Shown here one piece after another: positions 42,313-49,752 of a DNA stretch of 64,000 bases. How positions within the stretch are numbered: position 1 is the stretch's first letter; every line of letters starts with the position of its first letter. The position numbers were made by a program, and so were the translations under genes. The notes under the pieces are model-generated. The model was given only the letters and a program-made list of their open reading frames with translations, did not search any database and was not told the origin of the DNA. This DNA comes from a bacterium (GTDB lineage: Bacteria; Hydrothermota; UBA3072; JAPDKE01): positions 1 through 64,000 of the forward strand of contig JAPDKE010000009.1 of NCBI GenBank assembly GCA_029258725.1, read 5' to 3'.

Positions 42313-43197
42313 AATATGTTCTCCTTTCTTTACCCTTCCAAAAACCCCTGCCTTTCCGTAAATTACTGCCCCGTCTTCAATAATGGTATGGTCTCCAATA
42401 CCTGCCTGTCCTGCAATGATAACATTTTTTCCGATTCTTGCACTTCCGGCAATGCCAACCTGGGCAACAATGATTGAATTTTCTTCTACAAGAACATTGT
42501 GGGCTATGTGAACCAGGTTGTCTATCTTTGTCCCTTTTTTTATCCTGGTTTCTCCAAAGGTTCCCCTGTCTATGGTAACATTTGCACCTATCTCCACATC
42601 GTCCTCTATAACGACTTTTCCCCTCTGGGGAATCTTTATCCACTTTTTTCTTTTTATGTATCCAAAACCATCACTCCCTATCACTGTTCCCGAATGAATT
42701 ATAACATTTCTTCCTATAATCGTTCCATCCAGGATGGAAACCCGGGGATAGATTATGCTCCCATCCCCTATCTCAACGTTTTTCCCTATATAAACAAGTG
42801 AGCCTATTTTAACATTTTTCCCTATCCTTGTGTTTTCTCCAACAAAGGAAAACTCCCCCATAACAGTTCCCTCTCCTATGGATGCGGATGGGGAAACGAA
42901 AAAATTTTTCCCCGGAGGAAAATAGAATTCCTGGGGAAAGAATTTTTCTATAGCCTTTATAAAAGAAAGATACGGGTCCTTTACTTTTATGAGATTTTTT
43001 CCCTCTATTTTAACATCGGATGGCACGATCAAACACGCTGCCTCACTTTTCTCTGCAAGTTTTACATATTTTCCCTCCGCAACAAAACTTATATCCCCCT
43101 TTTTTGCATCCTCAAGGGATGAAAAACCATAAATTTCTACCTCCGGGTCGCCGGAGACCTCTCCCTTCAAAAATTCTGCTATTTCCCTTATTTTCAT
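42208..43197 (-). CDS. lpxD: UDP-3-O-acylglucosamine N-acyltransferase
   Basis: A 329-residue lipid A biosynthesis enzyme adding the N-linked acyl chain to UDP-3-O-acyl-glucosamine. It has the N-terminal uridine-binding domain ([20 protein letters not shown]), a left-handed beta-helix of hexapeptide repeats ([40 protein letters not shown]), the catalytic His in [20 protein letters not shown] and a C-terminal helix ([18 protein letters not shown]). It shows that the cell makes LPS. It follows the skp fusion with an ATGA overlap and ends inside the converging glycosyltransferase gene, with no terminator seen. Confidence 0.96.
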   Translation of the reverse strand: MKIREIAEFLKGEVSGDPEVEIYGFSSLEDAKKGDISFVAEGKYVKLAEKSEAACLIVPSDVKIEGKNLIKVKDPYLSFIKAIEKFFPQEFYFPPGKNFFVSPSASIGEGTVMGEFSFVGENTRIGKNVKIGSLVYIGKNVEIGDGSIIYPRVSILDGTIIGRNVIIHSGTVIGSDGFGYIKRKKWIKIPQRGKVVIEDDVEIGANVTIDRGTFGETRIKKGTKIDNLVHIAHNVLVEENSIIVAQVGIAGSARIGKNVIIAGQAGIGDHTIIEDGAVIYGKAGVFGRVKKGEHISGFPPMPHRKWLRVASLLRRLPEIVERIRGNPEE

Positions 43198-44117
43198 TTA
43201 AACAGAACCGCTATTTTCCCTGCTATCTCGTTGGTGAGTGCCTGGAGAGTCTTTAACTCCTCTCCCTCAACCGTTATTGTTTCCTCCTTTACCTTCTTCC
43301 CCTCCTTCTTATCATAAACCCTGTAGGTCACTGTGATTTTTTCCCCTTCCTTTTTCACCCCTCCTGTAACAAGCACCCTTATCTCAGAAAAGGCACCAAC
43401 CATTTCAACTGCCTTGTTTTCGTCTTCATAGAGTTCATCCTCTGTTGATACTCCAGCCTGCGCCTTTGCGGTTAGGTAGTCGTTTGTTTTTCCCTGTTTG
43501 AACCCCGCATTTTTCAATGCCGAGATTATGAGATTTGCAATCCTTTCTCCAAGATTCTCCGCAATTGCCTCACTGTTTTCGTTCTTGAACTCCACAACCC
43601 AGAACTCAACCTCCTCAACCTCCTCTGCTCCGGCATATTCCCTGTTGAGTTCCTCAAGAACCCTGTCCGTCAAATCAAGCCCTTCTTTTGCATAAACAAC
43701 AGCCCCCGATGCTATGTCAAGAATAACGGTAAATCCTTCATTTTCTCCTATGGTCTGGAGGATGTTCTGTATCTTTTCAATGAGAGGTCTCATTATCTCC
43801 TCATTTCTCTTTTTTGCAAGCCCCTCAGGCCCCCATATCTCCTGTAAAAACTGCTCATACTCACGCTGTTTCTCCTCTATCTCCTTCATCCTTCGGAGCC
43901 TTGCCTCCTCAGAAAGCATTATGCTCTGTGCCTCAAGTTCACGCTGCATCTGTTCTATCTCCCTTCTCATCTCCTCAGCCTTGCGCTGCCACTCCCTTAC
44001 TTCTTTCTCATACTGGCGCTGGAGCTCTGCTATTCCCTTGTATTCCTGGAGGATTCTTCCTGAGTCTATGTATCCTATCTTGACTTCCTGTGCAAGCAGG
44101 AAAAGCATTGCAATCAT
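43194..44117 (-). CDS. Skp/OmpH chaperone domain fused to a TolB_N/CsgG-like domain
   Basis: A 307-residue protein. Residues 1-145 are Skp/OmpH-like: cleavable start, [20 protein letters not shown], long charged coiled coil ([20 protein letters not shown]), and closing helix with [20 protein letters not shown]. Skp normally ends near residue 165. Here a second domain follows (about 165-307): [56 protein letters not shown] and [15 protein letters not shown], the pattern of TolB N-terminal/CsgG/FlgO-like periplasmic domains. The fusion may tether outer-membrane-protein chaperoning to an envelope complex. It has AGGAGG upstream and lies in the bamA operon next to lpxD. Confidence 0.8.
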   Translation of the reverse strand: MIAMLFLLAQEVKIGYIDSGRILQEYKGIAELQRQYEKEVREWQRKAEEMRREIEQMQRELEAQSIMLSEEARLRRMKEIEEKQREYEQFLQEIWGPEGLAKKRNEEIMRPLIEKIQNILQTIGENEGFTVILDIASGAVVYAKEGLDLTDRVLEELNREYAGAEEVEEVEFWVVEFKNENSEAIAENLGERIANLIISALKNAGFKQGKTNDYLTAKAQAGVSTEDELYEDENKAVEMVGAFSEIRVLVTGGVKKEGEKITVTYRVYDKKEGKKVKEETITVEGEELKTLQALTNEIAGKIAVLFK

Positions 44118-44130
44118 GTTACCTCCTTTT

Positions 44131-44994
44131 TTACCATCTTTCCCGGAACCTCATGCCGAGAAAGATGCGGTGGATGTATTCCTCATCCGCCTTTATCACC
44201 CTGTATCCTGCAAAGATTTCATGTTCTCCAACAGGGAAAAGGAAACCGGTGCCAGCCTCAATCATGTCCTTTCTCTTTTCAAACCCGACTATAAATCCTT
44301 TAAATCCGGCTCCCAGCCCGGTTTCATCAGGGGTGAGATGAAAGAGGAGGGAAAAATCTCTGTATTTCAAAGATAATCCTGCATTCCAGTCAATTTCCTC
44401 TCCCACAGTCGCAACCATTCCCACATCAACCCATGGAAAACTGAGAAGGATTCCAGGGGTTATCCACAGCCAGGAGGAATCTTTTCTTGTCGTGTCCGCA
44501 TAATCCCTTCCAAGGGAGGAAAGCATGTCAATGTAAATCTCATCCTCCCTTGAGAGTTTAACATACTTTAAAGCAACACCACAGGAAAAGAATCCCTTTC
44601 TCCAGCCTGAGAAACCTGCAAAGGAAATCCTTTCTCCCTTTCCCCTTGAGAACTGAAGAAGGGTATCCCTTTCAAAGCACAGTGTATCTCCAAGCACATA
44701 GGAATACGCAAAATCCCTTTCCTGAAGCATGTAAAATCCTCCAAATAGCTCCAGAGGAAGAGGAATTTCAATCCCTATGGATGGGATTCTGGTTCCACGA
44801 GCGCATGAGGAAAAACCATAGAAAAAGAGGGAGGTGAAGGAGGTGGAGTCTCCTGGAGGAATGGCAGGATTTATCACAAATTCACCCTTGAGGGCAGGAG
44901 ATTCAAGTATGAATCCGGTAAGGTTCCCTGAACCCAGGGGTTCTCCTTCAGGTGTTTGAGAAAGATGGGAAAGGGAGACAAGCAAAAGTATCAT
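44131..44994 (-). CDS. Predicted outer-membrane beta-barrel protein
   Basis: A 287-residue protein with a short signal (MILLLVSLSHLSQT) and a run of amphipathic strands (IGIEIPLPLELFGGFYMLQE, FFSCGVALKYVKLSREDEIY, LSLKYRDFSLLFHLTPDETG, HEIFAGYRVIKADEEYIH) ending GMRFRERW. These are features of a PorV/FadL-like or general outer-membrane barrel, possibly assembled by BamA of the same operon. ATG 44994 is preferred because GGAGGAGG precedes it and it overlaps the lipoprotein stop (ATGA); an upstream start at 45060 would destroy the signal. Function is not recognised. Confidence 0.65.
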   Translation of the reverse strand: MILLLVSLSHLSQTPEGEPLGSGNLTGFILESPALKGEFVINPAIPPGDSTSFTSLFFYGFSSCARGTRIPSIGIEIPLPLELFGGFYMLQERDFAYSYVLGDTLCFERDTLLQFSRGKGERISFAGFSGWRKGFFSCGVALKYVKLSREDEIYIDMLSSLGRDYADTTRKDSSWLWITPGILLSFPWVDVGMVATVGEEIDWNAGLSLKYRDFSLLFHLTPDETGLGAGFKGFIVGFEKRKDMIEAGTGFLFPVGEHEIFAGYRVIKADEEYIHRIFLGMRFRERW

Positions 44995-45896
44995 CGCTCC
45001 TCCTCCGGAATGTATATAAGGTAAAGGAACATGGAATCGACCTCTATTTCCTCCTTCCATGCATCATCGAGTTCGTTCTGCACCCTTATCGTGAATCCTT
45101 CAAGGCTGTCCTTTATTGCATGGTAAACATTTATCTCGCTTTCTCCTTCCTCTATCGTTCCGGTATGATATCTTTCATCTCCCCATATCTCAACCGGAAT
45201 TGAAACAGAGTCAGGAGTGATAACAACAAGACCTGCATGGAGCATTGCCTTGAAGGGCGGGATTTCAGGCTTGTGGATGTAAACCCTGAATGGAACACCT
45301 TTCCCAAGGACCAGTCCTGAAAGCGTATCCTCTCTTCCCTCAAGGTCTATAAGGTATGCATCCTGTGAGGGATGGAAAGTCTCTTTATCATCACCATGAA
45401 AGGCAAGAAGGCTCCTTTCTTCTATTCTGAGAAATGTATTGGAGAGAACAGCAAATCCATATTCAAAAAGTGATGAATCAACCACAATTTTTACTGAATC
45501 TTCACCACTTAAACTCACTTCCCTGTACACCTCACCCATAAGGGCTGTATCACTCCAGGAGAGGGAGGTATCATGCCATTCTCCCTCAAGTTTTTTCAGG
45601 AAAAGGCTTCCATTTACCGGTTCAGCGAATTTAAATTCAAGCAAAAGACTGTCATAATGGATTGTATCCAGGTCAAAGTCAATGAATGCTATTGCATGGT
45701 ATCCATTCTTTTCACCGCTAAGAAGAACTGAGGATGCACCGGTGAAGGGAATAAAGGAGTATGAGTAAAAAGAATCAACGGGTATCACAACTTCCTGCAC
45801 CTCATAGGGTTGTGCCTCAGGGGAACTTTCACCCGTGCAGGAGAGGAGAACGAGTAATATCAGAGCACAAACCCTAACTGGAAGTGGGGCTGCCAT
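44991..45896 (-). CDS. Envelope lipoprotein of unknown function
   Basis: A 301-residue protein with a lipobox (VCALILLVLLSC, Cys20) after a short N-terminus. The body is beta-rich with repeated Asp/Ser-Asp-Thr turns (IDFDLDTIHYDSLLLEFKFA, LEGEWHDTSLSWSDTALMG), reminiscent of the DNRLRE-type or carbohydrate-binding-like modules of surface proteins: strands giving HDTSLSWSDTAL and FRVYIHKPEIPPF. No named family is certain. It overlaps bamA by 37 nt and has AGGAGG upstream. Encoded between bamA and a barrel protein, it may accompany barrel assembly. Confidence 0.65.
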   Translation of the reverse strand: MAAPLPVRVCALILLVLLSCTGESSPEAQPYEVQEVVIPVDSFYSYSFIPFTGASSVLLSGEKNGYHAIAFIDFDLDTIHYDSLLLEFKFAEPVNGSLFLKKLEGEWHDTSLSWSDTALMGEVYREVSLSGEDSVKIVVDSSLFEYGFAVLSNTFLRIEERSLLAFHGDDKETFHPSQDAYLIDLEGREDTLSGLVLGKGVPFRVYIHKPEIPPFKAMLHAGLVVITPDSVSIPVEIWGDERYHTGTIEEGESEINVYHAIKDSLEGFTIRVQNELDDAWKEEIEVDSMFLYLIYIPEEER

Positions 45897-48061
45897 TTCT
45901 CCTCCTTTGCGTCTATTCCATATCCAAGGTCAAATCCCATGATTCCCATCATGGGAAGTTCAATCCTTATTCCTATCCCAACCCCTCTTTTCAGGTCCGA
46001 GAACTTCGCATCCAGGAAGGATGGGAATGCCCCTCCTGCATCAAAGAAGGCAAGGGCATAGGCTGTTTTTGATATGTTTCTGTGTATCTCAAACGTGAAT
46101 ACAAATGCACTCTTTCCCCCTATAACCCATCCCCCCTCAGCCTGCCCTATGCTCCTGTCCGGGTATCCCCTCACACCCCAAACCCCGGAACCTCCAGGAA
46201 CAAACCACTCATTCAAGGGAGGCTCCTTACCCCCAATTCCTGCAAGTATTCCTATTCTGTATCTCACAACCGCAACCCAGGATGGGAGAAACTCTGCAAA
46301 CCACCTCTGTTCCAGAACATACTTCTGATAGGCAATCTCTCCTCCGAGCCATCCTCCTGCAAACTCCGGTAAAAACTCGGTATAACTTCCCCTGCTTGCT
46401 CCCATGTATGTGTTTCTTGAATCCCTTACAATGGAGAAGGATATGGAACTCTTCCACTGCCATCCCTCATGAGCCTGACTTCTTATCCATGGACTTATGG
46501 AGGAGGTATCAACATTCTCTCCAAGAACGACCTTTACCTCTTCAAGGGTATAGGTTGCGCTTATCCTGTAATCCTTTGGGGTGTAAAGCCTCTTCCCAAG
46601 CCTTATCCTTCCCCCTATCTCTCCATATTCATAATAATCGTAAGTTCTGTAGGTATTAAACAGGTCAAAACCAACACTTGTTGGAACATCAAATAGATAG
46701 GGCTCAAGGAATCCGAAACTGTAATCCTTTATCTTCTTGCCCCTCTGGACGGTAAGCCTCACAAGCTGTCCCCTTCCAAGGAAGTTGGGAACGGAAAGGG
46801 AAAGATTGAGTGCAAGCCCTATATCCTCTGAATAACTTGCACCTGCAGAAAAAGAGCCGGTCTGCTTTTCCTTAACCGTAAGGACCAGGTCAACGGAATC
46901 CTCATGCTGTCTCATATCAACCTTTATGTCCTCAAAGTATCCAAGCCTGAAAAGCCTATACTGGCTTTCTATGAGTTTTTCGCGATTGAAGAGGTCTCCT
47001 GGATAAATAAGCAATTCCCTTCTTATAACCTTATCAAACGTCTTCGTGTTTCCTTTAATATCAATGAATCTCACATAAACCGGAGAACCTTCTTGTATTC
47101 TGAAAATTACGTTTATTGTGTCCTTTTTTATCATCTCCTCAGGGAATATGTTTGCATACAGGTATCCCCTGTCAGAATAAACAGAATACATATCCCTTAT
47201 TGTTTCCTCAAATTTTTTCCGGTTGAAAATTTCGCCTTTCTTCCATTTTATCTTTTTCCTCAGTATGTCTTCTGGAATTTTCTCCATTCCTTCAAGTACT
47301 GCATCTCCAAAATAGTATTTCTTCCCCTCGCTTACCCAGTAGTCTATCTCCACCCATCCCTCCTCAATCTCGTTTATCTTAAATGAGTCAACCCTTGCTT
47401 CAGGAAATCCGTGTTCTCTGTAATAATCCTCAATTTTCTTCACATCTTCCTCAACCGCCTCTTCATTCAGGTTTCCCCTCCTCCACCAGTTCTTTTCGTG
47501 GTTGGTGAGCAATTTTTTGAGTTTCTTCTCCGGAATGGATTCGTTTCCATAAAACTTTATCTTTTTCACCCTTAACTTCCTTCCCTCGTGAACCACAAAT
47601 GTAACCTTCACTGCCCCCTCAAGTTCTTCTTTCCTCACCTCAACCTCTGTCCCATGGAATCCCTTTTCTTTATAGATTTCTTTTATGTTCCTGACCGCAT
47701 CGAATATGTCCTTTTCAGAAATTATCTGTCCCTCAATGAGTTTTATCTTCTTTTTCAATTCCTTTTCCTTTATTTTTTTCACTCCCTCAAGTTTCCACTC
47801 AAGGAGCATGGGATTTTCTTTAACAACTATCCATATCCTTGCACCCCCTCCTTCCCTTTCTGCCTCCAGTCTTACATCGGAGAAAAGCCCGAGCGCATAC
47901 ACATTCTTTATTGCCCGCTCACTTTTTCTTTCCGTCATTATCTCCCCTATCCTGAGACCGGAGGCAGAAATCACAAGGGAGGTATCGGTCCGTTCAACCC
48001 CCTTTACGCATACATCAACTATTACTTCTCCATAAGGAAAGAGAGCGAGAATCCATATCAT
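45860..48061 (-). CDS. bamA: BamA outer-membrane protein assembly factor
   Basis: A 733-residue Omp85 protein: short signal (MIWILALFPYGEV), five POTRA domains (for example SGLRIGEIMTERKSERAIKN, VYALGLFSDVRLEAE, KIKFYGNESIPEKKLKKLL, FIDIKGNTKTFDKVIRRELL, YRLFRLGYFEDIKVDM), and a 16-strand barrel with the loop-6 motif VRGYPD and a C-terminal aromatic-rich strand (HFQLGFVL). It inserts beta-barrels into the outer membrane. The promoter's -10 is only 6 nt before the ATG and there is no ribosome site, so the message is probably leaderless. It leads an operon with a lipoprotein, a barrel, the Skp fusion and lpxD. Confidence 0.97.
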   Translation of the reverse strand: MIWILALFPYGEVIVDVCVKGVERTDTSLVISASGLRIGEIMTERKSERAIKNVYALGLFSDVRLEAEREGGGARIWIVVKENPMLLEWKLEGVKKIKEKELKKKIKLIEGQIISEKDIFDAVRNIKEIYKEKGFHGTEVEVRKEELEGAVKVTFVVHEGRKLRVKKIKFYGNESIPEKKLKKLLTNHEKNWWRRGNLNEEAVEEDVKKIEDYYREHGFPEARVDSFKINEIEEGWVEIDYWVSEGKKYYFGDAVLEGMEKIPEDILRKKIKWKKGEIFNRKKFEETIRDMYSVYSDRGYLYANIFPEEMIKKDTINVIFRIQEGSPVYVRFIDIKGNTKTFDKVIRRELLIYPGDLFNREKLIESQYRLFRLGYFEDIKVDMRQHEDSVDLVLTVKEKQTGSFSAGASYSEDIGLALNLSLSVPNFLGRGQLVRLTVQRGKKIKDYSFGFLEPYLFDVPTSVGFDLFNTYRTYDYYEYGEIGGRIRLGKRLYTPKDYRISATYTLEEVKVVLGENVDTSSISPWIRSQAHEGWQWKSSISFSIVRDSRNTYMGASRGSYTEFLPEFAGGWLGGEIAYQKYVLEQRWFAEFLPSWVAVVRYRIGILAGIGGKEPPLNEWFVPGGSGVWGVRGYPDRSIGQAEGGWVIGGKSAFVFTFEIHRNISKTAYALAFFDAGGAFPSFLDAKFSDLKRGVGIGIRIELPMMGIMGFDLGYGIDAKEEKWQPHFQLGFVL

Positions 48062-48067
48062 GCCCTG

Positions 48068-48095
48068 ATAATATCACAAACTGTTTCCTTGTCAA
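48068..48095 (-). promoter_or_regulatory. Promoter of the bamA operon, leaderless type
   Basis: TTGACA (48095-48090), 16-nt spacer, TATTAT (48073-48068) on the minus strand. Six bases lie between the -10 and the ATG at 48061, so the predicted first base is at the start codon itself. It occupies the 42-nt gap after the maturase stop codon. Confidence 0.82.
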
Positions 48096-48103
48096 CAGGA
48101 AAC

Positions 48104-49513
48104 CTATTCCATCTCCACATTTTTGAGATAATCAAGGGCATTCTCTTTTTTTTCTCTTATTTCGGTATAAAGGGTAAGGTAGAAATCTATGGTGGAGCGT
48201 ATCCCCTCGCAGTTTTCTTTTTTCCTCTCTCTTGAGAGTTCATTTCCCTTTTTTGCAGCAATGAAACAAGCATTGCAGAGTCTTACAGCCCAGCAATTCA
48301 GACACTCATCACTTATCTCAATAAATCTTTTTATGAGATTTTCCACTTTCTCTATGTCTATCCCCCTCTCCACATCCCCGATGGGGAGCCTTTCCCCCAT
48401 TTTTTCACAGATGTAAAACTTTCCATCGGTGGATACAAAAAGCCTTCTTTCTCCAGGAAGGCATATACCGTTGGGATAGTGGTAAGGAGGAAGAGGGGTC
48501 ATCTCTCTTTTATGAATGAGTATAAGATTTCCATCAAAAAGTCCATTTAAGAATGCAGAGCGTCTGCCCGAGGTTATGAGTTCCACAAATCTATCCTTTG
48601 CCTTCTCAAAGTTCTTTATCTTCATCTCCTCCAGCTCCTCACGCTTCCATCCTTCAAAAAAGGTGGTATCATTCTCATCAACCAGACTCACCACTATAGA
48701 GGAGGTTTCAGGGAATAATTCAAAGGAGGAAAAGAAATCATCTATGGCAAGTAAATCGTACGGAGGTGCTATGGTGACTATAAATCCCACGCAGGTGTTG
48801 AAGTATTCTTCGTCCTTCTCCCTTATTCTTCTCAGGGTCCTTACCACATCCCTGAAGGTTCCCTCACCATTTGCCTTTACCCTGTACCTGTCGTGGATTT
48901 CTTGCGGACCATCAAGACTTACCGAAAAGAACACCCTGTTTTGCACAAGGAAGTCAAGCATATCATCAGGAAGGTATACACCATTGGTGGTAAAATTGAA
49001 TCTTACATCCGGTCTTCTCTCCTTTGCATAAAGCACACTTTTCCTCAATACTTCTGGATTGAGCATGGGCTCTCCTCCATAAAATGTGATGAACGGTCTT
49101 TTCTCCTTTGTGGCATTTTCGAGAAAATAGTCTATTGCCCTTCTCGCCACATCCCATGGCATCATTTTATCCGAATGGGTTCTCTCATAATAATAACTTC
49201 CAGAATAAACGCAGTACCTGCATCTCAGATTGCATTTCTCTGTTAGATTGAGAATAAGCTGCCGCAGATTTTTCAACCTTTCCGGGATGGTCTCAAAGGG
49301 AAATTTAAGACCCTTGAGGGGAGAGTGGGAAAATAAACCTGATTTTTTTGCATTTTCTATTGCCTCTTCTGCCTCCTTCAGCTTCTCAGGAGCATAACCT
49401 GCCTTTTCTCCTCCAAGTATGTCCCATACAATCCTGTCAACCTGGAGGATTTTATTTGTGCAGGTATCGTACACGTAAAAATTATTTTTTGTTTTAAATC
49501 TGTGGATGAGCAT
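48104..49513 (-). CDS. Radical SAM/SPASM maturase of a Cys-rich RiPP (ranthipeptide type)
   Basis: A 469-residue radical SAM enzyme. Residues 1-70 (IHRFKTKNNFYVYDTCTNKI, LQVDRIVWDIL) resemble the N-terminal peptide-binding region of SCIFF/Clo7bot-type maturases. The SAM cluster motif is CNLRCRYC (Cys94, 98, 101), followed by ITFYGGEPMLNPEVL and FSVSLDGPQEIHDRYR. The C-terminal SPASM part (CLPGERRLFVSTDGKFYICE, IGDV, CLNCWAVRLCNACFIAAKKG, ERKKENC) supplies at least seven Cys for two auxiliary clusters and matches Cys-rich-peptide maturases that form thioether links. It starts right after a hairpin with no ribosome site and lies 38 nt behind the precursor gene. The reaction is inferred from the family. 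Confidence 0.88.
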   Translation of the reverse strand: MLIHRFKTKNNFYVYDTCTNKILQVDRIVWDILGGEKAGYAPEKLKEAEEAIENAKKSGLFSHSPLKGLKFPFETIPERLKNLRQLILNLTEKCNLRCRYCVYSGSYYYERTHSDKMMPWDVARRAIDYFLENATKEKRPFITFYGGEPMLNPEVLRKSVLYAKERRPDVRFNFTTNGVYLPDDMLDFLVQNRVFFSVSLDGPQEIHDRYRVKANGEGTFRDVVRTLRRIREKDEEYFNTCVGFIVTIAPPYDLLAIDDFFSSFELFPETSSIVVSLVDENDTTFFEGWKREELEEMKIKNFEKAKDRFVELITSGRRSAFLNGLFDGNLILIHKREMTPLPPYHYPNGICLPGERRLFVSTDGKFYICEKMGERLPIGDVERGIDIEKVENLIKRFIEISDECLNCWAVRLCNACFIAAKKGNELSRERKKENCEGIRSTIDFYLTLYTEIREKKENALDYLKNVEME

Positions 49514-49520
49514 GGGAACT

Positions 49521-49545
49521 TAAAAGGGGGAGGTCTGCCTCCCCC
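49521..49545 (-). terminator. Attenuator-like hairpin between RiPP precursor and maturase
   Basis: GGGGGAGG, loop CAGA, CCTCCCCC (49545-49526), a perfect 8-bp stem on the minus strand, followed by TTTTA (49525-49521). The T-run is short, so termination is probably partial, leaving far more precursor mRNA than maturase mRNA. The only purine-rich stretch that could bind ribosomes for the maturase is the 5' arm of this stem. Confidence 0.75.
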
Positions 49546-49551
49546 TTCCTT

Positions 49552-49692
49552 TTAATTGCCGTGGGAAAGTCTTGCAGACCCGATGTACTGGGTCATGGAA
49601 AGAAGATGTTCATTCCTGCATCCCATAATACAGACGCATCCACAATCCACCTTCTTGGTTCCGCCATTCCCCTCAAAGACCTCTCTTATCAT
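49552..49692 (-). CDS. Predicted 46-residue Cys-rich RiPP precursor peptide
   Basis: Too short for routine calling. The translation starts MIREVFEGNGGTKKVD, continues with the cysteine cluster CGCVCIMGC (Cys17, 19, 21, 25) and ends with a 21-residue tail without Cys (RNEHLLSMTQYIGSARLSHG then N). It has a consensus promoter, a perfect AAGGAGGT 5-7 nt before the ATG, and lies directly upstream of a Cys-rich-peptide maturase, the expected position for its substrate. A short charged N-terminal segment would be the leader and the CxCxCxxxC cluster the thioether donor core; acceptors may be in the Ser/Thr/Asn-containing tail. No known precursor family is recognised. The coding call is strong, the modification inferred. 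Confidence 0.85.
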   Translation of the reverse strand: MIREVFEGNGGTKKVDCGCVCIMGCRNEHLLSMTQYIGSARLSHGN

Positions 49693-49723
49693 CCATCCAC
49701 CTCCTTTTTATGGGTTTTTGAAA

Positions 49724-49752
49724 AGTATATCATGAGAAACCCTGTCTGTCAA
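49724..49752 (-). promoter_or_regulatory. Promoter of the RiPP cassette
   Basis: TTGACA (49752-49747), 17-nt spacer, TATACT (49729-49724) on the minus strand, one mismatch from consensus in total. The -35 overlaps the stop codon of the DIP synthase gene. About 30 nt separate the -10 from the precursor ATG, leaving room for its ribosome site. Confidence 0.88.
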
